Shown one piece after another: positions 1-12,296 of a stretch of DNA of 64,000 bases; position 1 is the first letter of the stretch; every line of letters begins with the position of its first letter. The position numbers were made by a program, and so were the translations under genes. Source of the stretch: Cryptomeria japonica (Eukaryota; Streptophyta; Pinopsida; Cupressales; Cupressaceae); the NCBI RefSeq assembly GCF_030272615.1, contig NC_081411.1:207978244-208042243 (forward strand). Direction: 5' to 3'. The notes below the pieces were generated by a model. The model worked only from the letters and a program-made list of their open reading frames with translations, had not been told where the DNA came from and did no database searches.

Positions 1-1340
1 AGCCTATAATATATTATATATTAATATAAAATAGAGATGGATACAATCGTTAGGAGGCAAAAAGAGGGGAAAGAACCACCCTCAAACCCAAAAGAATCAT
101 TTGTAGACCAAAATTCAAATTAGGAATACAACTAGAACCATAAACATAACTCCATATTATCATAAAATACATACAAAAGTCAAAACAAAACTATATTGAA
201 ATTCCCCAAAACCATTATTTTCCAGTCAAAATTTCCTTCGAAGAAGCAAGATCAACTGGAGAAGGAAATGAAGTTGCAAGACCATGAGGGTTGACAATTG
301 CATGGTTGATTGGCACCCAAATTGCATGAAACTTGAGTAGTGCAGATGAGAACAAGGGCTCACCAACAATAGACTTGTATGAAAGCAGCTGAGAATGGAA
401 GGGGGTTAGAGATTGGTACTTAAAACCGTTTATGATGGACTGGAAAATTGAGCGAGGAACTGAATTTACAAACACCTCATTCCTATTAATGAAGCCACCC
501 AAACACCCAATCCCTTAGGAAATGTGTTGCTTCTCCAACACCATCGGTAGCTCCTTGCAATTATATAGGGTAGGATGAACAAAATTCCCTATGAGAAACT
601 TGGTGAAGTCGGAAGAGCAAGTGAGATCCATAACAAGTATCGTGAACCAAGAAGCAACATCAAAAGGAAGGAGATGCATATTAGCTTGCAACCAATTTTC
701 CCCTAAGATTGCAGAAATAGTTTTGTGGATACTTAGACAAGGCATTGCAAAGGCCGATGATAGGGAAAAATGAGGGACATTCCCCATAAATCGCATATCC
801 AAATAGTTTCCTCTAAGAAAGATTCTAAACACCATGGCAAGACCACAATTTCAGCAAATTGCTTGATGGCAGCAAAGTATGTGAAATGCTAATTTAATAG
901 ACTTCCACACACACAAAATTTATTGAAAACAATGCAATCCTTCAGGAATGAGAAACAAGAAAGACAAAATGAGCCTCAACTTATGAATCACACATGGGAA
1001 GGGAACGAAGAATGCCAAATGTCTTGGGTTCAAAGCAAGAACTGCCGAATTAGGACATAGAATAACTTCAACATGACTTCAAATGTAGAAACACACACAT
1101 GAGATGTACAAAGATGAGCGCAGAGTGATTGCCATTTACGTCTGCAAGCCAAGTGCACAAAGAGTACCATCTTATAGTAAAAAAGTGATGTCACCAATAG
1201 ATCACAAGCACAACATCAACAACCGACACACACATGACCAAAATAGGGTGAAATATAACATGTGTCATAAACCACCCGACCATATGAGAAAGCTACAAAA
1301 AATAACACATGGTTAGGAAAAAGAACATTGGATATTAATT
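1..1340 (-). other. Probable 3' UTR of the LINE; no supported gene
   Basis: This stretch lies downstream of the RNase H remnant on the minus strand. Two minus-strand open frames (215-502 and 515-835) show no motif I recognise, and I do not call them genes. The first 60 bases are AT-rich and could be near the element's 3' end, but no clear poly(A) tract is visible. Reading it as 3' UTR is inference from position only. Confidence 0.4.
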
Positions 1341-1361
1341 TTTCAGGTCATCCTTTAATCT

Positions 1362-1981
1362 CTACATAAGATCTTCACTTTGAAGAAGGTCACTATCCGA
1401 AATAATTATTTCCCCCTCATGCATAAGGCAACCTTGACTTGCCCGATAATCAACTACTTGGTTAGCCTCCTTGTAGCAATGCATCATAGTAAAATTTGGA
1501 AATTTCTGAATGATTGCTTTGACTTCCATAATGATGTAATTTATTTTGTAGTTCGAAGCTTCAAACCCTTTGAGAGACACGATTATAATCAGGGAATCTC
1601 CTTCAATGAGAAGATTATCACTCTGTTCAGAAATTGCAAGATTGACACCAAACAAAAGAGCTTGAGCTTCAATAATATTATTCAAACCATCCGGTATCCT
1701 TGCTATTCCAACTTTAATGAAATTACCATGCGATCTTTGACAATACATCAAATACCCGAAACTCCCAGATTCCCCTTGGAAGCTCCATCAAAATTAAGCT
1801 TAGAAAATTTCATATGAGGTGTTCTCCATCTAATCTCCCTTCTATTCACCCTCTTAATTGTATTATACATGAGGCTACCTTTGAAGGGAATCTTCACAAA
1901 CTTCCATTCCTTAAGGATATCATTATCCCAAGAAGTGAACTGAGAGTCAAGCCTCCTATGTTTATTTGTATATGCATTCAT
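1362..1981 (-). pseudogene. LINE RNase H domain remnant
   Basis: Two overlapping minus-strand frames carry the plant LINE RNase H pattern. The motif DGASKGNLG holds the first acidic residue, then come EAQALLFG with the conserved Glu, EGDS with the next Asp, and KEANQVVD in the place of the usual RE.N.VAD motif. In living elements this domain degrades RNA of the RNA-DNA hybrid. A frame change near 1748 separates the first Asp motif from the rest, so the domain cannot be made as one protein. Confidence 0.8.
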
Positions 1982-2104
1982 AACCTCTAAGATTGCGACG
2001 TCAATTTTTGTGGTGACCTCCTCTAAACTATGCTTCTCCTTTGTGAAGATGCACCTATTCCTCTCTCACCAAATATTCTAAACTATGATAGCTGGCGCAA
2101 CATC

Positions 2105-2690
2105 TCAGATGAGTGAAAAGAAAGACTCTCCAAACATTTTGTGCCATAAATGAAAAACATTAGTCAATTTCAATTGGAATGGAGATTCCCTATGGAGCTT
2201 CGTTAGGAGCCACTTCCAACAATTGTGAGCAAAGCTATAGTTAAGAAATAAATGATCTGTCGTCTCTTCACTTCCTTCACAAAACACAACTAAAAGGTTC
2301 CTTAATACCTAAAGAAGATAATCTAGCACTTATCAAAATTCTACCCTTTAATGCCAACCATGCAAATGAACTGACTTTTGGAGACTTGCTCCAAACAAAA
2401 AGAATAACCTCTGGAGTGAGGATCAACAACTGAACTTGTGAGAACCTTGTAGCCTTGTTTGACTGTGTAAGACACAGATTGTGAAGGTAACCAAACAATT
2501 TTATCTTTTGAGTTTTGGAAAAGATCACACTCTTCCTAAGTTCTTGAGAAAGTGATTGCTTTTGGTTGATGGGTACAGATACAAAAGATAAATCTTTCCA
2601 CTTAATTGACCCTATACCATCTATGCAAGAAGTTTGAAAGTAATCTTGAACCTTGCAAGCCCAAGAAGATTTCAGACTCACCTTAATGTC
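2105..2690 (-). pseudogene. LINE zf-RVT region remnant
   Basis: The frame at 2277-2681 contains SSFAWLALKGRILISARL and ends near LGIKEPFSCVL. The next frame (2105-2287) begins with a Cys and contains EETTDHLFLNYSFAHNCW. Together these match the Cys/His-rich zf-RVT zinc-binding segment found between reverse transcriptase and RNase H in plant LINEs and related pseudogenes. A frame change at about 2280 splits it. The second LINE in this window (near 33900) has the equivalent segment. Confidence 0.75.
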
Positions 2691-2867
2691 CTTTGAGCCC
2701 TACAATTGATCTAAATGAGGAAAACCATTCAAGGAATCTTTCCAAAATTTGATTGAATTGTCATCATGGACTAACCGTGTTAGATTGAGTAGAAAAATAT
2801 CCTTGCATTTTAGTAAAAGAGATCTACAGAGGGGGAACAAGAATGGTGAAGATTATTTTTGGATCCT

Positions 2868-4110
2868 CTAAATGAAGGTACTTTTCTCTAATAATGGATG
2901 TCCAAACATACTTGTCATTTGCATACAATTTCCATACAATTTCCATACAAGGTTAGCACCCAAGGCTATATTTCTATCATCAAATTTTTGAATACCACCA
3001 CCCCCCATAATTCTTGGATGAACAAACACTTTCCTCGGCCAACAAATGAATTTTACTCTTGGGACCTTTGCTTTCATTGCAAAAAAGATTCTTCAAGTTC
3101 GATTTGAGGTCTGATTGAACTTGCTTTGGGATAGGTAGGACAAACATTATATAGTTTGGAATTGTAGCTAGAATTATTTTAATCATTAAGATTCTTCCAG
3201 CTAGGGAAAGCCATGTGTTCTTCCAGGATGCAATTCTGTTCTTAATTGATGCCACAATGCTAGACTAGAAACACCCTTTGTTAAGCCCTGAAAATAAAGG
3301 GATGCCAAGGTATTTACAAGGTGGGGAACCTAGTTTGAACCTAAAAACATTTGCCAAACGATTTGATAATGTGGGGGAACAATGTAGGCAAAACACTTTG
3401 GACTTAGATGTATTAACCTTCTACCCATATACTTCACAATATGATTCTGAAGTTTTCTTGATAACCTTAGCTTCTCTCACAAAGGCCACCCCAAACAACA
3501 TTGTGTCATCAACAAACAATAAATGAGTCATTTAAATTTGGGTTTGAGGAAGAAGAATCCCCTTCCAGACATTTATATTGTGCATTGTAGAGATCTTTCT
3601 ATTTAAGGCCTCAACCATAATTATGAATAGGAACGAAGAAAGGGGGTCACCTTGATGAATCCCCTGAGAAGAAGAGAAGAAACTAGTTGAACTCACATTC
3701 AGAATAAGAAAAAAATTTGCCCCTGAGATACAAGATATAATCCATTTGCACTATAAATTGGAAAAGCCAAACTTAAGAAGAACTTGGTAAAGAAAAGACC
3801 ACTTAACTTTATCATAAGCCTTCATCATGCTTAGCTTTATAATCATCAACTCCACTTTATGAATTGAAAATGAGTGAGTAATTGCATGAGGTATCAAAGC
3901 CCCTTCCGCTGTTTCCTTGCCTGGAACAAAACCACCCCACGACTTAGAAATAATCTTGGGAATTATCTTAGCCAATGTAATTGAAATAGATAGTTTAATA
4001 ATATTATAAATTGTATTACATAGAGAAATTGGCCCGAAATCTGCAATGGTGGAAGAAATAACCATCTTTGGAATTAATGTAATTAGAGTTGTGTTAAATT
4101 GTTTCAACAT
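2868..4110 (-). pseudogene. LINE reverse transcriptase remnant, FVDD motif kept
   Basis: The N-terminal half (3751-4110) has TTLITLIPK, a degenerate form of FRPISLCN (FGPISLCN), GGFVPGKET and MKAYDKVKWSFL, typical of plant L1-type reverse transcriptase. The catalytic box is present in another frame: the minus strand over 3505-3519 reads Leu-Phe-Val-Asp-Asp, followed by Thr-Met-Leu-Phe. The thumb and post-RT region follows at 2868-3255 (SLAGRILMIKIILATIPNY). Several frame changes and stops separate the pieces. Unlike the second LINE, this copy has not lost the catalytic core by deletion. Confidence 0.82.
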
Positions 4111-4476
4111 ATTACGATTTCTCCTTGACTCTTCAACAACCCTCCAAATATCTGAATCCAGGAAATCCTAATATTTCTGAAAGAATAATGTCGTGAACCC
4201 GTCCAAACCAAGAGCCTTGTCTGGTTGCATGGAGAAGACAATTTTTATAATTTCTTCTATAGAAAAAGGTTTTAGCAGTTCTAAATTATCTTGGTTGGTT
4301 AACAAGAGAGAGATGTTGTAACACGTCATGAGTTTTCATGTTTGAATCCTCATCTAACGCACTTTAATTTGCAAACGAGGAGAAGAAACCAATGGCTTCA
4401 TGGCGAATCTTCTCATTATCTATAAGAGTTTCACCTAGTATACTCTTAATTTGTCATATTTAGTTGCGATATCTTT

Positions 4477-4927
4477 TCATTTTAGCCAAAGGGTGGAAAA
4501 ATTTGGTGTTTCTATCACTGTCTTGAAACCATGTGTCCCTTGATTTTTGTTTCCAATATATCTCCTCTCTATGAAGAACCTCATCCAATTATAGATTAAG
4601 ATGTACTTGCTGATTATATGATTGATCATTGATGCCATTTTGAATGATCTCATTGTTAACAAATGTAATCTTGGCTTCTAACTCCATTTTAGACTTAAAT
4701 ATGTTTTTGAAAATTGAGGAATACCAACTATTGATTTGAGATTTAAGCCAATGCAACTTTTTACAAACCTGAAACATCTTGGACCCATGGAAATAAGGGG
4801 CATTCAACCACCATATTTGAAATTGTGGTAAGAAAGAAGCTTCATGAAACCACATCTTTTCCATCTTTTTTCTTTCTATCAACTTGCATTTAGCCAAAAT
4901 GACATGCCTCCAATTGATCGATCCCAT
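4477..4927 (-). pseudogene. LINE region between endonuclease and RT
   Basis: Overlapping minus-strand frames read KMWFHEASFLPQFQIWW, FHGSKMFQVCKKLHWLK and INSWYSSIFKNIFKSKMELE. This is the recognisable linker between the endonuclease and reverse transcriptase domains of plant LINEs. No endonuclease domain is visible upstream (higher coordinates), so this is close to the 5' limit of what can be assigned. Confidence 0.7.
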
Positions 4928-5319
4928 AATAGAGCCTTTTTTATTGAAGTCCTTATTGCAAAATGTTAGCCAAAATTGAAATCCATAATAGAACCTATTA
5001 CAAGTGAAACCAAATTAGCACATATAGCAATATCTATCATATACAATGAGTGTATATAATATGGACATAGAGACATTTCTTATAGAGGTAAGGTCGATGA
5101 GGTAGGAAGGTAGGACTAAATAACTGAGTAACCCTTCAAAAGTGTAACACTTGTCAGGTCAGTTGACAAGTGTGTGAGCTAGTGGGAAATGTGTATACAA
5201 TAGATGCCTCACAAAATAGGTACGCATGTCTCAACCATATAAGGTGAGACAAAAATATAAAAGTGCATGAGAGGAGACTTAAGTAATGTGAATAGGACTC
5301 TCTTTGGGTATGCTAGAAG

Positions 5320-5324
5320 CTAAC
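5320..5324. repeat. Candidate target-site duplication, chromovirus (left)
   Basis: The five bases ctaac lie immediately outside the LTR terminus. They match cgaac at 10258-10262 on the other side of the element at four of five positions. Five-base duplications are normal for Ty3/gypsy elements. Confidence 0.45.
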
Positions 5325-7059
5325 TGTAATGCCCCGCTAGGAACCCCAAAGGAAAACCCACAACAAGGGTGAAACAATTTTTAAAAAAAAAGTATAAACA
5401 TCATAAGTGCATTTACACAACATACACGATAACACAAGCATAAGACTTACACCAGAATTCCTTAAGGGTTACCAACGAAGAATTAACTTCAAGAATAATT
5501 TTCACAACATCATAATCCACATATGCATCATTAACTCGATGACCACAAGAAGCCATAAGTAAATAAAGATTCATCATAGAAAGATTGAAACGATGCAACA
5601 TAATTTCCACTTCAATAAGCATTTACTAACATCATCAAGGAAACTTGATAAAAACATCCAAACATAGGATTACATTGCTCTTCCAATATATATAGCTTCT
5701 CAATAAACATAAAGGATAGATCTAATCCAATCACAAGGTTACATAAGATCAATATTACAATGATACAATGACCACATAGGTCTACAAATACCAATAATCT
5801 TCAAAACATGAGATGAAGCATGAGTCACGAACCACATGAACACTTGCGAAGCCAATCCTCGCATGAAGGCACAAATCCGAACATCCGATGGGAAGTGGCA
5901 CTACCACCCGACCATGTAATTCCCAAATGGAATCACCCCACCGTGCTAGGAGATAGCTGAGGACCCTCAAGCAAGCATAAGCATGACATGGTCGACAAAA
6001 CAATACGACTCCATGACAACACAATAAGACTCCACAGGAATCTAGGTGACTCAACTTCACAAACACAAGTGAATTGACATCACAAAACACAAGTGAACCA
6101 AATGAGAGTGTCATCGCATAGATTAAGATGGATACCATGGTACAGCCTCCATAGGTCCCAACTCACTGTCCTGGTAACCTCTCTCGACCTCCGGTTCCAA
6201 CTAAGTCTCATGCGGACCCTACCAGCCTTTCGTGAAGACAAGGTGGTTGGTTTGCCATTCCAGGCCTTCTCGCAACATTATGAGCCCTGTACGAGCACTC
6301 ACCTATGCATGAGGTATAATTATCTTTATTAATGTTATGATACTACCCACCTAATCAATTCATTAGATTACCAGTTATTATTTGACTTTCACTGGATCAT
6401 AAGGCCTACCACTTTGGGTGCAACCCCCAAGCGAAAGCCACTCTCTCAAAGGACACTACACAAGCATGGTCACTCCCCGAGGACCCTATGGCGAAGCAGA
6501 CATCCATAACACCACTATCAGAAACAAGTGGTCAAACAAGGACATACTGACTCTTGACTAACCATAAGGCAAAGACACTACATGGTTAAGACAACGGAGC
6601 CAACATATATCACTTGGTTAGAGGTACCAATTACACCACCACAGAATGACTGAACCACATACCAAAATATCACAATAAACGCTTGCAAGGACAACTAAAT
6701 ACATCAAATGCGCACTCAGACAATCTTTGAAAATATCAACATCATAAACACTTGCAACATCATTGATTGAAAATTAAATAAAACACTCCTTTCTAGCAGT
6801 CACAACTAATCAATTTCCAATTCAATATTCCAAATCTACCCATTTGAATCTCTAATTCATGCCTTAATTTTCATTGATAAATTTATTAACCACATAATAA
6901 AAATCACATCAAAATCACATTACATCACGCAATACCACTTTCAATATTCCATTTATAAAATTTAAGTTCTTAATACAAACCGGTTTGGAGACCTGTGAGG
7001 GCTCAATTCTAAGCGGAGGTCAAACCAACCCGCGGTTGCGCTGTTGCCGGGGCAACAGA

Positions 7060-7195
7060 CACAACTTACCGGTAGTACTGCTACCACTGGTAACATTGCC
7101 ACTACCAACCGGTAATACTACCACTACCAACCGGTAATACTACCACTACCAACCGGTAACACTTACCACTTCAAACCGGTGACACTTACCACTTC
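7060..7195. repeat. Minisatellite with CCGGTAA core inside the LTR
   Basis: Units starting at 7107, 7129 and 7151 have a 22-base period (core AACCGGTAATACTACCAC), followed by diverged units of about 24 bases containing CCGGTAACACTTACC and CCGGTGACACTTACC. It is a short tandem array within the chromovirus LTR. Confidence 0.8.
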
Positions 7196-8446
7196 GAACA
7201 TTCCATTTCCAGGATTATTTCATGGGCACACACACATACAATGCCAATTTCCAAAATTTCAAGGAAGAGTTTACCAGTAAGGTAAATGGTGAAATAAACA
7301 CTGGAAATAATGACTAACCAAATCTTGGCAATTTAGAAACAAGGAAACACCCAGCCAACCCAATCTAAAGTTCATTCTTTCGAAAGAAGAGGTAAAGCAA
7401 GAAATTGATTTCCAAGAACAAAACTCACATTAGATAGAGAAATGAACCATTTCTTTCCTGTAAGCAACCATATGATTTGGGATTCACAAAATCAACAACC
7501 ACAAGCATTCTTTCTTCCATTTCAACATTCCAAAAAGAATCTACAAGCATAATACATAAATTTCCATACTCGGGAAGCAAACTGAAAATTTCAAAATAAA
7601 TTCAAAACCAAGAGGGAACCTCCAACCTTGAAGAAATTAGCAACCAAAAGGTATGAAGCAAATCTAGTCTTGCAACAAAGACGAATTTCCAGCTCCTCCA
7701 GGAAGTTTTTCTAGAATTTTCTCTCCAAAATCCTCTTCTTCTCTTGCCGTGAATCCCCAGAATGGATGCCCCAAAATATCTTTTAACCCAAGCTTCTAGG
7801 TTAAAGTTTTCCATCCAATCAAATTTAAATATTTTAAAACTAAAAAGGCAATTAGACTTATTTCTTTCCCAAAAATAATAATTCTTTCCAATGATTAAAT
7901 TAAAAGGCCAAATGGAAAAATACAAAGGAAAGCTTTTATTTATTTTCCAAAAATAATTCCTTCAACATAAGCATTTTACCTTTTTAAATGGCTAGGCAAT
8001 TTATTTATTTTACAAAAATATTAATGCAACTTTACACAATAAATTAAGCCATTTAACCATTTAATCTAGCAATTCATTAATTTAAATAAATCAATAATCA
8101 CAGAGCATATTAATTAAATGATTACGCCAACACAAGATAGCATTATCCATTTAAATTAAATAACCATTTAAATAAATAGAAACACTCAAAACCAAGACAT
8201 ATCAAATGACGACTCTCAAATGACCAAACCAAGGCACCATGACACGCATAACAGCCAAACGGGAAAACACAACCGACTGACAACACTCACATGAGTGTAA
8301 CTGCGGTCAAGCTAGGGTACAACAACTATCTCCTCCACTCCCATCAGATATATAAGGCATGCTTAGACCTGCGAAACCAGGTGGAGTCAATACCCCGTAC
8401 CTACCCGGTACTAGTATCTGCAATGTCCTGCACCAAAGAACCACAC

Positions 8447-8450
<4 letters not shown>

Positions 8451-8538
<88 letters not shown>
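8451..8538. repeat. AT dinucleotide microsatellite, 44 repeats
   Basis: An uninterrupted run of 88 bases of alternating A and T lies within the chromovirus LTR. It produces artificial Ile-Tyr open frames on both strands, which are not genes. Confidence 0.98.
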
Positions 8539-8541
<3 letters not shown>

Positions 8542-8883
8542 GACACGACATGCACGTCGATGAAAGAGAATCATGACGATCCCTGTCTCATCAGAGTGAG
8601 TGAAGGAAAATCATCCCCTCGCATCCCAATACACTTGCAAACATGCAACATATAAATAACGTATCGCAATATAAGGGAAACGTGTCAGTCCATGACAATG
8701 ATCCATAAGAATAACATTACTCATAAGCACTGAAATACTACATAAAATCATACACCATAAATCCAGATAAAGAATGAAATAACATCGCATAATATCTGAA
8801 TCAAAATACAAAAATGTTCCACAGAACGGTCACTGAAGTAACTCAAAACAAACAAAAGACGCTGATCGAGGAGGGGTACTACT

Positions 8884-8902
8884 TCCTACCCCCCAAGCCT
8901 AG
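8884..8902 (-). promoter_or_regulatory. Polypurine tract of the chromovirus
   Basis: On the minus strand, just upstream of the 3' LTR, the sequence reads GGCTTGGGGGGTAGGA, a purine-rich run in the position expected for plus-strand DNA priming. It lies between the chromodomain stop and the LTR. Confidence 0.65.
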
Positions 8903-8918
8903 GCTTACTCCAAGAAGC

Positions 8919-10091
8919 TTAAAACAGATAAGAATAAAGCTCTCTCATCTTCGCTGCATCTTCCCAAGTCGTAGAGGACTCATCACTGGGCTCCCATAGG
9001 ACCCTTACCTGCTCGATGGTACGACCCCTGAGGGTCAAATCCCGATGCTGAAGGATGCACACAGGGTCCATGGAAAGCTGCCCGTCCTCGAATTGCAAAG
9101 CGTTCCAATCAAGAACATGGGTCACATCACAATGATAAGGACGAAGAACGGAAACATGAAAGACATCATGGATGCGGGACAGAGTCGGTGGCAAGGCAAG
9201 ACGATAGGCAACAGGTCCTATCCTCTCAAGGATCTCAAAAGGGCCTACAAAACGAGGCGCCAACTTAGAACCCTTTCCATAACGGATCAAACTCTTCCGC
9301 GGACGCACTCTCAAGAACACATGGTCGCCAACTAAAAACTGGCGATCGACTCTATGAGCATCGACATACTTCTTCTGCCTATCCTAGGTAGCAACCAAAT
9401 GCCCATGAATCTGCTCAACCTGCTGCTCCATCTCACAAAGCAAATCCGGGCCTAAACACACCCTATCCTCCAACTAATCCCAACTCAAAGGAGTACGGCA
9501 AGGACAACCATACAATTCCTGGAAGGGCGACATGCCTATAGAGCTATGATATCCATTATTATAACCAAACTCCACAAGGCAAAGATATTCCTCCCAATGC
9601 GATTGTTGATCGATAACAAACATGCAAAGCATGTCCTCCAAGACGTGATTCACATGCTTAGTCTGACCATCGGTCTCTGGGTGATAAGCTGAACTGAAGT
9701 TCAACTGGGTCCCCAAAGCATGCTGAAGTGAGGTCCACAAGGCCGATGTAAAGACAGGGTCTCTATTAGAAATGATCCGCCTTGGGATCCCATGCAACCT
9801 CACCACATCTTCCAAGAAGACTCGTGCCATCGTTGCTGCAGTATAAGAAGATCGAATAGGAACAAAATGAGCAACTTTGGTCAATCTATCAACAATGACC
9901 ATGATGGCATCATGACGCCACGAAGAGACAGACAACCCTACTATGAAATCCATGGAAATGATATCCCATTTCCAATCCGGTATCAAATTTGGCTGTAAAA
10001 GCCCTGCAGGGTGCTGATGCTCCGACTTCACCTGCTGACATTCCAAGCACTTGGACACAAAATATTGCATAATGATCCATAAGAATAACAT
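8919..10091 (-). pseudogene. Chromovirus integrase with chromodomain, inactivated
   Basis: One minus-strand frame spans the region with only two in-frame stops, both TAG (after PLSWD near 9474, and after GHLVAT near 9383). It contains CLECQQVK (the CxxC half of the zinc domain), the core motif MDFIVGL with the first Asp, a second-Asp region reading SNRDPVFTS, and YHPETDGQTKHVN where the third acidic residue is expected. The C-terminal integrase part ([20 protein letters not shown]) leads into a chromodomain-like end ([18 protein letters not shown], then MREL). The usual SDRD is SNRD and the usual TERVN is TKHVN, so two of three DDE residues are lost. The His pair of the zinc domain lies beyond the deletion point. 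The top of the frame (above about 10070) runs into the LTR stub. Confidence 0.88.
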
Positions 10092-10257
10092 TACTCATAA
10101 GCACTGAAATACTGCATAAAATCATACACCATAAATCCAGATAAAGAATGAAATAACATTGCATAATATTCGAATCAAAATACAAAAATGTTCCATAGAA
10201 CAGTCACTGAAGTAACTCAAAACATACAAAAGAGGTTGATCGAGGAGGGGTACTACA
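10071..10257 (-). repeat. 5' LTR stub of the chromovirus
   Basis: These 187 bases repeat 8697-8883 with about ten differences and end with TACTACA, the complement of the LTR start. The rest of this LTR is absent: the copy breaks at aatgatccat and passes directly into integrase. It marks the 5' boundary of the element. Confidence 0.85.
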
Positions 10258-11790
10258 CGAACTAGTTTGATAAATTCACTATTTAGACCAACACAAGCAT
10301 AAGGTAAAGCGAGTCTTGCTTGATAATGGACCTTAAACTTATGCACCTTGAAGTTTATTAAACAAGTGGGTTACTCTATTGTGGATTTAGAGCCCCAAAT
10401 GATCACCATTAAATCACATGACAATGCAAAGCAACATTTTAAAGGTACCGTATGCTTTCCTATACAAGTAGGTCCAACTTTGTAGTACACTTACATGCCA
10501 TGCCATTGATCTTGACCTTCAATACAATCTTCTGCTTGATTGCCCATGGCTTCATGAAATGCAAGAAATTTCATCCACATATCATTAATACATGAAATCT
10601 CCCCATGACATTGAAGTCACCATCTATGTCAATCCACATCCCATTGAATATTATCGAGCGTTGGGAGCCTCTTATCAATAGTAGCACCATTGTCCTAGTT
10701 TTGATATTGCGATTCCCAACGCAACTCAAATTTCATCTTATATCGATCCCAACACACTGGCCTCTTCATCCACTGCATCTAATGTCCCCAATTCCATTAT
10801 CCATAATGTCAAGATCACTAGCAAAGGCTGTGGAGAATATGAGTTGCATGATGTCGTCTATATTGGCACAATGACCTCTTTTTCCTCATTCATATGGTTG
10901 ACCCTCTTAGCAAAAGCCTCATAACACACCAAGCATCAAAGAATATGGGATCGTTATCTTTCAATCACTAGGTATATTATAAGATGAGAAACTTAAAAAG
11001 GTAAATACCAATAGTTATAGATAAATCAATTACTAAGGGCATTTTTTTTCAGTACCTACAAGAGAAATTTCCTTTTCCTCTCCAAATGAGTCAAAACCTC
11101 ATTTGATGAGTTAGATATATCCCCACCTCTTACTGATCACACTATTCTTACAATTGACATTACACTTCACTATTTTGAGCACATAGATTGGGACAAACAA
11201 GGCTCTGTATCCCTCAACATGTTTCAAAATGACTAGGTAGTCCTTGAGTTCACGGGGCTTCATGATGACATCCCTCTTGGCGATCATAAATAAGGTTTTG
11301 TTTACAAATTGAACATTCAAGCCTAATTTGGGGAAGATGAGTTCCTTAGTCACAAGAACCAAAATAAAGAAAAATGAAAAATCCCTTAGTGAAAAATTCA
11401 TTGAGGTGCTCTCTGATTTTGAAATTATAGAAATAACTGACATATCTCTTGGTAAAAACCTCCTTGAGGTGTCATAGGATGACGAACTCCAGCTTTGCCT
11501 CATATCCTTGAATGTTTGAAATATGTATAGTTTTGATTGAGGAAAAATAGGAAATTAGTTTGGGTACAGATGAAGAATAAAAATTCACATATGTGGTTGC
11601 CTCTCTCTTGCTTGAATCACATTGATGATTATGTACCTTCTTACACAAGGCATAAAAGAGTAAATCACTTGGTCTTATGTTGACACACTAGTATTTGACC
11701 AATCTTTATTAGTGCACCATCTAGTGGTGTGTCCTAGTACAAAATGAGTCAAGGAAAAACTACAAAAGATGCACCTTCAAATAGTTTTCT
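10258..11790. other. No supported gene
   Basis: The first five bases, cgaac, are the right-hand candidate target duplication of the chromovirus. The rest holds short frames (for example 10605-10874 plus, 11111-11503 minus) with no motif I recognise. It may belong to a decayed gypsy element, given the RT scrap that follows, but I see no direct evidence. Confidence 0.4.
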
Positions 11791-11794
11791 TGGT

Positions 11795-11995
11795 CAAAGC
11801 ATGTCCTTAAGGAAGAATTCATTCTTCTAATCGATTGTCCAAAATGGGTATCTAATATTGTACTAGTTGTCAAGGTAACTGAGGGCATTCATATTTGTAT
11901 TAATTTTAGGAATCTGAATAAAGCATGTCCTAGAAAGATTCTCCATTATTTAATATTAATATCATTGTAGATCTTATAGTTGGTCATGCAATGTT
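11795..11995 (+). pseudogene. Ty3/gypsy reverse transcriptase fragment
   Basis: The plus strand reads VLKEEFILLIDCPKWVSNIV, then LVVKVTEGIHICINFRNLNK and ACPRK. This is the start of the gypsy RT finger domain (family pattern W.S..V.V.K..G..R.C.D.R.LNKA.P). It continues to a GHAMF segment with one in-frame stop and is cut at 11996, where an LTR-like sequence starts. The fragment is too short to place in a lineage. Confidence 0.8.
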
Positions 11996-12185
11996 TGTTG
12001 GAGTAAATTAGATTTATTCTATGTACTTTAATTAAGTTTACCTAGGGTAGATTTGTTGTCACATGGCACAATCATTTAATATCGTTCATGTTAGCTACCT
12101 TAGGTATCATTCTATATAGAGATGAGTTAGTTTTATGCATTTAATTTTGTCATAGGGTAGTTATAACTACTTTCTCCTCACTGGC

Positions 12186-12194
12186 CTATATAAG
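12186..12194 (+). promoter_or_regulatory. TATA box of the LTR-like sequence
   Basis: CTATATAAG follows a GC-containing stretch (CACTGGC) about 190 bases inside a TGTTGG LTR start. This is where plant LTR promoters usually carry their TATA element. Confidence 0.45.
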
Positions 12195-12296
12195 AAAGGT
12201 CATTTGTAGATTGTTACATATCAATTCATAGCAATTCAGTTCAGGTGCATCTCAAGCATTACTTCTTGATGTCCACAAGTTGCAACATTCTCATGT

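Larger units (their letters stand above)
1..4990 (-). mobile_element. Decayed L1-type LINE with RNase H domain, minus strand
   Basis: Reading on the minus strand from about 4930 down to 1350, broken reading frames follow the order of a plant L1/RIL-type non-LTR retrotransposon: a segment between endonuclease and reverse transcriptase, reverse transcriptase, zinc-binding zf-RVT domain, then RNase H. Frames shift and stop repeatedly, so nothing intact is encoded. No endonuclease is recognisable above 4930, so the element is probably 5'-truncated or decayed there. From about 1340 to position 1 there is no domain; this is probably the long 3' UTR running toward the window edge. The exact 3' end, tail and target duplication cannot be fixed because they lie at or beyond the edge. 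Confidence 0.82.
5325..8883 (-). repeat. 3' LTR of the chromovirus, 3.56 kb
   Basis: The plus-strand left end reads TGTAATGCCCCG. The complement of the right end reads TGTAGTACCCC in the intact copy at 10257, so the LTR ends are an imperfect inverted repeat of the form TGTARTRCCCC. At 8883 the expected terminal A is T. The last 187 bases (8697-8883) are about 94-95% identical to 10071-10257 by eye. The LTR contains a CCGGTAA-type minisatellite and a long AT dinucleotide tract. No protein-coding frame inside it is credible. Confidence 0.75.
5325..10257 (-). mobile_element. Internally deleted Ty3/gypsy chromovirus (Tekay-like), minus strand
   Basis: On the minus strand the order is a 5' LTR stub (10257-10071), integrase with C-terminal chromodomain (10070-8919), polypurine tract, then a full-length 3' LTR (8883-5325). 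The integrase plus chromodomain arrangement defines a chromovirus; a Tekay-type assignment fits the long LTR but is inference. The rest of the 5' LTR, the primer site, gag, protease, reverse transcriptase and RNase H are missing. The flanks carry a 4-of-5 target duplication. Confidence 0.82.

Noticed and set aside
8291-8655. Open frames with long Ile-Tyr runs on both strands
   Set aside because: They are translations of the AT microsatellite inside the chromovirus LTR.
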